From Chromatiaceae bacterium (lineage in GTDB: Bacteria > Pseudomonadota > Gammaproteobacteria > Chromatiales > Chromatiaceae), in contig JADKCI010000002.1 of the NCBI GenBank assembly GCA_016714645.1, forward strand, positions 372,001 through 436,000: a DNA stretch of 64,000 nucleotides, given 5' to 3'. How positions within the stretch are numbered: position 1 is the first letter of the stretch; every line of letters starts with the position of its first letter. Positions 54,823-62,399 of the stretch are shown in pieces. The position numbers and the translations under genes were made by a program. A model generated the notes under the pieces. The model was given only the letters and a program-made list of their open reading frames with translations, was not told where the DNA came from and made no database searches.

Positions 54823-55290
54823 TCAGCGGCGTTTGACCGCCTTAGTCTTGGCGGGCTTCTCTTCTGTCAACATCCGGGCATGCTTTTCCATGCCCCGGGC
54901 GACCAGGTCGGAGAGGCTGATGCCATTGAGGAAGTTGTAGATCTCGTCGCTGAGGTGATCCCAAAGGGTATGGGTCAGGCAGCGCTCGCCGTCACGGCAG
55001 TCCTCGCGACCCCCGCAACGGGTAAATTCGACCCACTCGTCAACGGCGCAGATGATGTCGGCGATGGAGATCTCGGCCGAGGCCTTGCCCAGATAGTAGC
55101 CGCCACCCGGGCCGCGCACTCCACGGACGAGTTGCTTGCCGCGCAGGGCGGCGAAGAGTTGCTCCAGATAAGAGAGGGAGATGCCCTGATTGATGGAGAT
55201 GTCGGCCAAGGTCACGGGCCCCTTACCCTCGTGGAGGGCAAGGTCAAGCATGGCCGTGACCGCGTAGCGGCCCTTGGTGGATAGTCTCAT
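54823..55290 (-). CDS. iscR: Rrf2-family iron-sulfur cluster regulator IscR
   Basis: [2Fe-2S]-binding repressor of the isc operon. The 155-aa protein has the winged helix (MRLSTKGRYAVTAMLDLALH; GISLSYLEQLFAALR), and three cluster-binding cysteines in CGGREDCRDGERC, followed by the ligand histidine in THTLWDHL. Usually iscR heads the isc operon; here no iscS or iscU follows within the window (prmB is next), which is unusual. Confidence 0.92.
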   Translation of the reverse strand: MRLSTKGRYAVTAMLDLALHEGKGPVTLADISINQGISLSYLEQLFAALRGKQLVRGVRGPGGGYYLGKASAEISIADIICAVDEWVEFTRCGGREDCRDGERCLTHTLWDHLSDEIYNFLNGISLSDLVARGMEKHARMLTEEKPAKTKAVKRR

Positions 55291-55341
55291 AGGGGATACC
55301 TGTCGCTGGAAGATGATAACTGGGGAAACTTGTAGGAAAAC

Positions 55342-55371
55342 AGCATACCCATAGGGTCAAAAACCCGTCAA
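55342..55371 (-). promoter_or_regulatory. Candidate iscR promoter
   Basis: On the minus strand TTGACG (55371-55366) and TATGCT (55347-55342) are spaced by 18 bp, about 50 bp before the iscR start. This is the best sigma-70 match near the gene. IscR itself would be expected to bind here, but I cannot define its site. Confidence 0.5.
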
Positions 55372-55505
55372 GCAAATCCTCAAAATATTTCAGGGACTCG
55401 CGGGGGGAAAGGTCAAGGAAGTGTCCGGTCAGTACGCATTAAGTCAGCTATTTGCCTTAGAAAAGTTTGGCTCCCCTTCGGCTTACAGGGCTGATAATCG
55501 CTTCT
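55365..55505. repeat. Decayed copy of the YqiB-family gene 3' end
   Basis: This stretch aligns along its length with 57394-57545. Both contain AAAATATTTCAGG and ACTCGCGGGG, and then the reverse of the codons that in the intact gene encode RANSFLGKWLAYCVRTGHLF; here the frame is broken by stops. With the real gene end it brackets the aminotransferase gene. The remaining 140 bp up to the aminotransferase stop show nothing clear. Confidence 0.7.
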
Positions 55506-55646
55506 TATCTCCCGGGCTGGCCTCCACGGCTGGTCTTTTGAGCCCCTCGCCCGAGAGGGGCGAGGGGTTGGGGTGAGGGGCGAACCCCCCAAGGGCCCTG
55601 GGGGGTGCGGAGGGTTACTGCTTATCCCCCCGCGACCCAGCACCCA

Positions 55647-57245
55647 TCAGGGGTGCGAGACGACCTGGAGCAGGGCGTCGATGACCCGGTCCACATCGTC
55701 CAGCGAATGGAAGAGGTGGGTGGAAATGCGCAGCGGACTGGAGAAGGTCCCCAGGGCCGCATTTTGGTCCGGGTTGTCGCGCAGGGTATGGGGCACGGAG
55801 TTGTTGCGGATCACGATGTTGTGATTCGTCCGCATGGCCGTCACCGCCGCCCCGGAGGCGGTCCTCTGGGCGCTGGACTGGGTGGTGGTCAGGGGGGCGT
55901 TGTAGTCATAGCCTGGCGAGAAGGGGTTGAAGGAGGTCAGGCCGGTGCGGCCGGCGGTCTCGGCGGGGTCGTCGTAGGGAATCGACAGGCACTTGAGGCC
56001 CCAGATGTCCACGATGCGGGCGCGCAGGTACTGGGCCAGGGAGACGATGTAGTCCTCGATTTCCTTACGGCCCCATTCGTCCCACATCGTGCAGCACTGG
56101 GTCAGGGCCTTCTGGGTCGGGCGGCTGCCATTGCCGATGAGTTGCAGCACCGAGGCGATGTTGTGGGCCGGGTTGCGCACCCCGTTGGCCAGGATGCCCG
56201 CGGCCCCGTACAGCAGGGTGTTGGTCGGGTAGTAGGTCGGCAGCGGGTTGGTGTTGGTGTAACCGGGGAGGGTCATGGTCACCATCGGCGAGGGGACGCC
56301 GAAGGGGGCCAGGTCGCCGGTCGGGCGTTGCACCGTCTGGGGGTTGGGGTCGAAGCCGTTGCGGATGTACATGAAGCCGGTCTGCCCAGGGCCGCACTGC
56401 CACTTGTGGCCGGCCCCGGAGAAGAAGTCGCAGCCCATGTCGTGCAGGTCCAGGGTGCACATGCCGGGCAGGTGGGCCCCATCGACGATGGAGAGGACAT
56501 TGTTGGCCGCCGCCCAGCGGCACAGCTCCTTGGCGGGCAGGCGGGCCCCGGTGAGGTAGATGGGCGAGGAGAACAGGATCGCCTTGGTGTTGGCGGTCAA
56601 CTGATCGGCGAAGCGGTCCAGGACCTCCTGGTCGCTGTAGGCGTCGTTGGTGGGCAGGTTGACCGTCTTGATCACCACGCCGTAGCGGTCGCGGAGCATC
56701 TTGTAGACGGAGATGCCGGCGTCCTCTTCCATGTTGGTGGTAATGACCTCGTCACCGGGCTGGAAGGGGATGCCCATGACAATGCGCCAGAGCCCGTCCG
56801 TGGTATTGAAGCTCATCACCAGCTCATAGGGGTCGCAGCCAAAGCCGGGGGCTATGGTATTGCGCATGACCTGCTGGCCGAAGAAATAGGCCGTGGGATT
56901 GCTGGCGATGTCCTCGTAGTCCGCATCGGCGTCCTTGACCACCTGCTTGGGCGAGGCCCCGGTGGTGCCGATGTTCATGTAGAGCAGTTTGGGGGCGAAG
57001 TCGAAGGCCTTCTCGTAGGGGCTCTTCTTCTTATTTGACTTGGCGAAGGCACTGCCAACCAGTTGCGGTACCCCGTCCTCGCCGAGGGATAGCCCGCCCA
57101 TGCTCAGCGCGGCGGCCCCGTAGCCGAACATCTTGAGGAAATCGCGGCGTGTCGTGCGCACCCGCTCCGCGGCCTGTTCCGCGGCCTGCCTTGAGTTCGT
57201 CACATCCTCGGCATTGAATCCGGCCATGAATTGCTTGTTGTTCAC
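55647..57245 (-). CDS. Tat-exported class V aminotransferase
   Basis: A PLP enzyme of the class V fold, like isopenicillin N epimerase and cysteine desulfurase relatives, but exported. An N-terminal Tat signal (TTRRDFLKMFGYGAAALSMGG) precedes the catalytic domain; the cofactor lysine is in SGAGHKWQCGPGQTGF and the PLP-binding Asp in SIVDGAHLPG. About 530 aa. The substrate is unknown. Start: GTG at 57245 (MNNKQF) or ATG at 57227. The flanking repeats suggest that it was inserted between iscR and the YqiB-family gene. Confidence 0.8.
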   Translation of the reverse strand: MNNKQFMAGFNAEDVTNSRQAAEQAAERVRTTRRDFLKMFGYGAAALSMGGLSLGEDGVPQLVGSAFAKSNKKKSPYEKAFDFAPKLLYMNIGTTGASPKQVVKDADADYEDIASNPTAYFFGQQVMRNTIAPGFGCDPYELVMSFNTTDGLWRIVMGIPFQPGDEVITTNMEEDAGISVYKMLRDRYGVVIKTVNLPTNDAYSDQEVLDRFADQLTANTKAILFSSPIYLTGARLPAKELCRWAAANNVLSIVDGAHLPGMCTLDLHDMGCDFFSGAGHKWQCGPGQTGFMYIRNGFDPNPQTVQRPTGDLAPFGVPSPMVTMTLPGYTNTNPLPTYYPTNTLLYGAAGILANGVRNPAHNIASVLQLIGNGSRPTQKALTQCCTMWDEWGRKEIEDYIVSLAQYLRARIVDIWGLKCLSIPYDDPAETAGRTGLTSFNPFSPGYDYNAPLTTTQSSAQRTASGAAVTAMRTNHNIVIRNNSVPHTLRDNPDQNAALGTFSSPLRISTHLFHSLDDVDRVIDALLQVVSHP

Positions 57246-57414
57246 GATCTGGGCCCTCGTTGGTGGGTTGGTGGTATGCCGCACTGCGCACGCAGTGTGT
57301 AGGGTGCTCCAACCCGGCAACCGGGTGGGAGAATAGGGAAACAATGCCAGTTTATCGCTATTAGATTACCACTGTTGTGGCGGGCTTCGATATCAAGCAA
57401 TTCCAGAAAATATT

Positions 57415-57918
57415 TCAGGAACTCGCGGGGGAGGTCAAGACGAAGAGGTGTCCAGTCCGGACGCAGTAAGCCAGCCATTTTCCCAGGAAAGAATTGGCTC
57501 GCCACTTGGCCTCCAGGGCCGGTGACCGGTAATGATTATGGAGGGGAAGGGCCGTTTGGCGCAGGTCCAGCACCTCGACCTGGCGGGCGTCGTGATAGGC
57601 CCGCAGCAGCGCATCCGGGTCCGCCAGCGGGATGCGATGTTCCTGGCCGTCGAACTGTGGAAAGAGATAGGTCAGGCGCAGGAGGCTGGTATAGGGGGAC
57701 TGCTCGATGACCTCCAGGTGCAGCCTCATGCCATCCTGGCCGCGGGATTCAAGCTCCCCGCGCCAGTCCGCCAACCCCGGCGCCAGGCGCCTGAGCCAGG
57801 CATAATTTTCCTCGCACAGGCGCATCAGGTCGCCGACGCTGGGTCTTGCCTGCGTCAGCAGGGTATCGGACCAGGGATAAAAGGCGGCGCGCCCCCGGGG
57901 GACCGCCAGGGTCAGCAC
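57415..57918 (-). CDS. YqiB-family (DUF1249) protein
   Basis: A 167-aa protein matching the E. coli YqiB pattern: DLMRLCEENYAWLRRLAPG near the N-terminus, RLTYLFPQ, the YHDARQVEVLDL strand, and a C-terminal FLGKWLAYCVRTGHLF. Function unknown. The open frame extends to 58038, overlapping trxA, so the GTG at 57918 is the likelier start. Its 3' end is the source of the decayed repeat at 55365-55505. Confidence 0.8.
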   Translation of the reverse strand: MLTLAVPRGRAAFYPWSDTLLTQARPSVGDLMRLCEENYAWLRRLAPGLADWRGELESRGQDGMRLHLEVIEQSPYTSLLRLTYLFPQFDGQEHRIPLADPDALLRAYHDARQVEVLDLRQTALPLHNHYRSPALEAKWRANSFLGKWLAYCVRTGHLFVLTSPASS

Positions 57919-57991
57919 GGGGTGGGCCTGGCCTGGGCGGGGAGGTTCGCCGCGGGGCCGTCCTCGGGCGTCAGGGGCGCGGGTGACGGCA

Positions 57992-58363
57992 TCAGGCGGT
58001 GGCGGTCTTCTGGGCTTCGACCTGGTTGCGCACCTCATCCATGTCGAGTTCCCCGGCCTTCTCCAGGAGTTGACGGAAGGAGCCCTCGGGCAAGGCCCCA
58101 GCCTGGGAGAAGATGACGATCTGCTGGCGGAAGATCATGAGGGTCGGAATCGAGCGAATCTGGAAATGACCCGCGATCTCCCGTTCCTCCTCCGTGTTGA
58201 CCTTGGCGAAGAGGATGTCGTCATTGTCCTCCGAAACCTTGTCGTAAATGGGGGCGAAGGAGCGGCAGGGCCCGCACCAGGGAGCCCAGAAATCCACGAT
58301 GATGAAATCGTGATCCTTGATGGTTTGCTCGAAGTTGTCTTTGGTGAGTTCGACGACGGCCAT
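57992..58363 (-). CDS. Thioredoxin
   Basis: A 123-aa cytosolic thioredoxin: FWAPWCGPCR active site at residue 28, the cis-proline in RSIPTLMIF, and no signal peptide. The C-terminal tail (EAQKTATA) is slightly longer than in TrxA of E. coli. The EEEREIAGHFQIR segment and CGPCRSFAP are typical of a second-type thioredoxin often found near housekeeping genes. Confidence 0.92.
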   Translation of the reverse strand: MAVVELTKDNFEQTIKDHDFIIVDFWAPWCGPCRSFAPIYDKVSEDNDDILFAKVNTEEEREIAGHFQIRSIPTLMIFRQQIVIFSQAGALPEGSFRQLLEKAGELDMDEVRNQVEAQKTATA

Positions 58364-58429
58364 GGGCTACTTCCTGGGGCAGTGAAATTGGCGCGCATCT
58401 TAACAGAATGCCGCGCCGCTCGCGGGTCC

Positions 58430-61400
58430 TTAACTGGTCAAGTCACGGATCAGGGCGCCAACCCGCGCCACCCGTTTCTGAGGTTCCGCCAGATCGATGA
58501 AGAACTTGAGCTTGTCCCCGCCCTCCATCCGAAACTCCTTGGGTCGGCTCTGCATCATTTGGATCAGCCGCAGGGGATCGATCTTAGGCTGATCCCCAAA
58601 GAGGATGCGCCCCCCCGCGGGGCCAGCCTCGATCTTGCGGATGCCCAGGGGCTGTACCGCCAATTTCAATTCGGTAATGGCGAAGAGGTTGCGCGCCGGC
58701 TCGGGCAAGAGGCCGAAGCGGTCGATCATCTCCACCTGGAGTTCCCGCAGTTCCCCGGCATCGGCGGCGCTGGCGATGCGTTTGTACATGACCAAACGCC
58801 CGTGGACGTCCGGCAGATAATCCGCGGGCAGCAGGGCGGGCAGGCCCAGGTCGATCTCGGCGCCGTGATCCAGGGGCCGGTCCAGTTCCAGCACCTGGCC
58901 GGCCTTGAGGGCAGCGACGGCTCGCTCCAGCAGGTCCATGTAGAGGCTGAAACCGATCTCGTGAATCTGGCCGCTTTGCTCGTCACCCAGCAGCTCGCCG
59001 GCGCCGCGGATCTCCAGGTCGTGGGTCGCCAGGGTGAAACCGGCCCCAAGCTCCTCCAGGGATTCGATGGCCTCCAGGCGCTTCTTGGCGTCCGCCGTCA
59101 TCAGCCCCGCCGGGGGCGTGATGAGATAGGCATAGGCGCGGTGATGGGAGCGCCCGACCCGGCCGCGCAACTGGTGGAGCTGGGCCAGGCCCAGCTTGTC
59201 GGCGCGGTTCATCAGGATGGTGTTGGCGCTGGGGATGTCGATGCCGCTCTCGATGATGGTGGTGCATACCAGCAGATTGAAGCGCTGGTGGTAGAAGTCG
59301 CGCATCACCCGCTCCAGGTCGCGCTCGCGCATCTGGCCGTGGGCGACCCGTACCCGCGCCTCCGGCACCAGGGCCTCCAGCTTCTGGGCCATGTTCTCGA
59401 TGGTCTCCACCTCGTTGTGAAGGAAATAAACCTGACCGCCGCGCTTGAGCTCCCGCAGCACCGCCTCCTGGATGAGGGCGTCGTTCCAGGGGGTGACGAA
59501 GGTCTTGATGGGGTGCCGGGCCACCGGCGGGGTGGCGATGATGGAGAGGTCGCGGAGGCCGGACATGGCCATGTTGAGGGTGCGCGGAATGGGGGTGGCG
59601 GTAAGGGTGAGGATGTCCACCTCGGAGCGCAGGGCCTTGAGGGCCTCCTTGTCGCGCACCCCGAAGCGGTGCTCCTCATCGACCACGACCAGGCCGAGAT
59701 TTTTGAAGCGTACCGACTTCTGCAGCAGCTTGTGGGTGCCGACGACGATATCCACGGTGCCGCTGGCCATGCCATCCAGGACGACCTTGGCCTCCCTTGC
59801 GGTGCGAAAGCGCGACAGATTCTCGACCTTGACCGGCCAGTCGGCGAAGCGGTCGGAGAAGTTCTGGTAGTGTTGCTGGGCGAGGAGGGTGGTGGGTACC
59901 AGCACCGCCACCTGCCGGCCGCCGCTCACCGCCATGAAGGCCGCGCGCATGGCCACCTCGGTCTTGCCGAAACCTACGTCGCCGCACACCACCCGATCCA
60001 TGGGCTGGGGGGCGGCCATGTTGTCGAGAATAGCCTCGATGGTCCGCTCCTGGTCGGGGGTCTCCTCGAATTCGAAGGCGGCGGCGAAGGCGGCATAGTC
60101 ATCCCCGGGGGCTGGGAAGGCGACGCCGACCCGGGCGGCGCGACGGGCATAGATGTCCAGCAGCTCCGCCGCCACGTCGTGGGCCTTCTCGGCGGCCTTG
60201 CGCTTGACCCGGTCCCACTGATCGCCGCCCAGGCGGTGCAGGGGGGCATTCTCCGGCGAGGCACCGGTGTAGCGGGAAATCAAATGCAGGGAGGAGACGG
60301 GGACATAGAGCTTGTCCCCCCGGGCGTATTCCAGGGTCAGAAATTCCGTGGTCATGCCGCCCACCTTGAGGGTCTGCAAGCCCAGGTAGCGGCCCACGCC
60401 ATGATCCTCGTGGACCACGGGGGCGCCCTCGTGCAGCTCGGTGAGGTTGCGCACCACGGCGTCGCCGTCCCGGGCGCGGGCCCGCTGGCGGCGCTCCTGG
60501 CGGACCTTCTCGCCATAGATCTGGGTCTCGGTGACCAGGGCCAGGTCTTCCTCTACCAGCCAGAGCCCCTGTTCCAGGGGGGCCACCGTCAAGCCCAGGC
60601 TGACCTTGCCCTTCAGAAAGCCGATCCAGTCCGCGACCGGGGTGGGGCTGAGTCCCAGGCCCCTCAGGCTGTCCGCCAGCATCTCCCGCCGCCCGGTGCT
60701 CTCGGCGACCAGGAGGGTGCGCCGTCGGGGGGCGGCGAGAAAGCCCTTGAGCTGCGCCGCCGGCTCGGTGGCACGGACCTGGATCGCCAGAGGGGGCAGG
60801 GTCGCCGTGGCAAAGTGGGTGAGCCGGGAGAAACCCCTGCGCCGCTCCGGGGCCTCGACGGACTGGCAGAGCACCCCCGTCAGGCCATTCAGGCGATGGG
60901 CCAGCTCCTCCGCCGTCATAAAGAGGTGGCGTGGTGGCAGCAGGGGCCGCTCGATGTCATGGCGGCGCTGCTCGTAACGCCGCTCCACGGCCTCGAGAAA
61001 TCCCGCCGCCGCCTCGCGGCAGCCCTCGGTCTCGATCAGCAGGACCTCGTCCGGCAGATAATCGAAGAGGGTCGCCGTCTCCGCGAAGAAGAGCGGCAGG
61101 TAGTATTCCAGCCCCCCCGGCGCATGACCGTCGGAGACCTCGCGATAGATGAGGCTGGCCTGGGGATTGCCCTCGAACTGGGCGCGGTAGTGTTGGCGAA
61201 AGCCCGTGATCGCCTCCTCGCTCAGCGGAAACTCCCGGGCCGGCAGCAGGCGGATGGCCTCCACCTTGTCCCTGGAGCGCTGGCTGTCCGGGTCGAAGGT
61301 GCGGATGCTCTCCACCTCCGCGTCGAACAGGTCAATGCGGAAGGGCTCCTGGCTGCCCATGGGAAAGACGTCCAGCAGTGAGCCGCGGACGGCGTATTCA

Positions 61401-61906
61401 CCATGGGCGATGACCTGGGAGACGCACTGGTAGCCCGCCCGGTCCAGGCGCAGCCGGGTCAGGTTCAGGTCCAGCCGGTCGCCCAGAGCCAGCACCAGGG
61501 AGTGGCCATCCAAATAATGGCGGGGAGCCAGCCGCTGCAGCAGGGTGGCTACCGGCGCCACCAGCACCCCGCGCTTCAGGCCAGGGAGCCGGTGCAGGGT
61601 CAGGAGCCGTTCCGAGATCAGCTCCGGCAGGGGCGAAAAGACGTCGTAGGGCAGGGTCTCCCAATCTGGAAAGCCCAGCACCGGCGTCTCGGGATCGTCG
61701 AGAAAGAAGCCCAGCTCAGCCGTCAGCCGTGCCACCCCCTGCACGTCCGGCGTCAAGGCCAGGATCAGCCGTTCCCCTTGCCCCGCCGCGCGGGCAATGG
61801 CCAGGGCCAGACTGGATCCATAGAGACGTCCCCACTGATGACGTTCCCCAGGACCAAGGGGTAAGGGCGGCTGGAGGGGGGAAGAATGGACTTCGGAGGA
61901 CATCAC
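58430..61906 (-). CDS. mfd: Transcription-repair coupling factor
   Basis: Displaces stalled RNA polymerase and recruits UvrA. The 1158-aa protein has the UvrB-like N-terminal module, the RNA-polymerase-interacting domain (VHEDHGVGRYLGLQTL), the RecG-like translocase with Walker A GDVGFGKTEVAMRAAF and DEEHRFGV, and the C-terminal TRCF domain. The length is that of the family. It is a single gene; the opposite-strand 1132-aa frame over it is a codon-bias shadow. Confidence 0.97.
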   Translation of the reverse strand: MMSSEVHSSPLQPPLPLGPGERHQWGRLYGSSLALAIARAAGQGERLILALTPDVQGVARLTAELGFFLDDPETPVLGFPDWETLPYDVFSPLPELISERLLTLHRLPGLKRGVLVAPVATLLQRLAPRHYLDGHSLVLALGDRLDLNLTRLRLDRAGYQCVSQVIAHGEYAVRGSLLDVFPMGSQEPFRIDLFDAEVESIRTFDPDSQRSRDKVEAIRLLPAREFPLSEEAITGFRQHYRAQFEGNPQASLIYREVSDGHAPGGLEYYLPLFFAETATLFDYLPDEVLLIETEGCREAAAGFLEAVERRYEQRRHDIERPLLPPRHLFMTAEELAHRLNGLTGVLCQSVEAPERRRGFSRLTHFATATLPPLAIQVRATEPAAQLKGFLAAPRRRTLLVAESTGRREMLADSLRGLGLSPTPVADWIGFLKGKVSLGLTVAPLEQGLWLVEEDLALVTETQIYGEKVRQERRQRARARDGDAVVRNLTELHEGAPVVHEDHGVGRYLGLQTLKVGGMTTEFLTLEYARGDKLYVPVSSLHLISRYTGASPENAPLHRLGGDQWDRVKRKAAEKAHDVAAELLDIYARRAARVGVAFPAPGDDYAAFAAAFEFEETPDQERTIEAILDNMAAPQPMDRVVCGDVGFGKTEVAMRAAFMAVSGGRQVAVLVPTTLLAQQHYQNFSDRFADWPVKVENLSRFRTAREAKVVLDGMASGTVDIVVGTHKLLQKSVRFKNLGLVVVDEEHRFGVRDKEALKALRSEVDILTLTATPIPRTLNMAMSGLRDLSIIATPPVARHPIKTFVTPWNDALIQEAVLRELKRGGQVYFLHNEVETIENMAQKLEALVPEARVRVAHGQMRERDLERVMRDFYHQRFNLLVCTTIIESGIDIPSANTILMNRADKLGLAQLHQLRGRVGRSHHRAYAYLITPPAGLMTADAKKRLEAIESLEELGAGFTLATHDLEIRGAGELLGDEQSGQIHEIGFSLYMDLLERAVAALKAGQVLELDRPLDHGAEIDLGLPALLPADYLPDVHGRLVMYKRIASAADAGELRELQVEMIDRFGLLPEPARNLFAITELKLAVQPLGIRKIEAGPAGGRILFGDQPKIDPLRLIQMMQSRPKEFRMEGGDKLKFFIDLAEPQKRVARVGALIRDLTS

Positions 61907-62033
61907 AAAGGCGGACCAGGGCTGACTGCTAAGCGCGGGATTCTCGCACAGGCCGCCGTCATGGGCATCTGTTCAGCCTGGATAGTTGCTTCGGGTTGGC
62001 GCCTGGACCTTTGCCCTGGGGCCTAAATGCGGG

Positions 62034-62062
62034 TTGCGCTGGAAGGCTAAGCCCGGTATCAT
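62034..62062 (+). promoter_or_regulatory. Promoter of the initiator tRNA
   Basis: TTGCGC (62034-62039), 17-bp spacer, TATCAT (62057-62062). Transcription would begin about seven bases later, close to the tRNA 5' end at 62076. Spacing and position fit well. Confidence 0.6.
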
Positions 62063-62075
62063 TGCTAATCTCAGA

Positions 62076-62152
<77 letters not shown>

Positions 62153-62156
62153 AATA

Positions 62157-62195
62157 AAAAAGGGCTTACGGATTTATTCCGCAAGCCCTTTTTCA
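62157..62195 (+). terminator. Rho-independent terminator after tRNA-fMet
   Basis: AAAAGGGCTT, a mismatch, and CGGA pair with TCCG, a mismatch, and AAGCCCTTTT around a TTTAT loop, followed by TTCATTTT. T runs are present in both directions. Confidence 0.85.
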
Positions 62196-62399
62196 TTTTG
62201 GGCCCCGGTGCTAAATTCTATCCCACGCGCACCCGGTTGAAACCCATGAGCAACATGTCGCCATCTTCGAGCGGGTGTTACCGGACTACCTGGCCGTCCG
62301 TGCCCAGTATGCTGGCGAGGCCAGGTAGGGGCATGCCCTGGCCAGGGTGTCTCCGAGTTGTCGGCCTCTTCCACCCCCCGTTGACTTGGGAAAATTCAG

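Noticed and set aside
57983..61381. An 1132-codon open frame on the plus strand opposite mfd
   Set aside because: It mirrors the codon bias of mfd, has low-complexity Gly/Val/Gln-rich content and no domain. The mfd protein on the other strand is full length and unmistakable.
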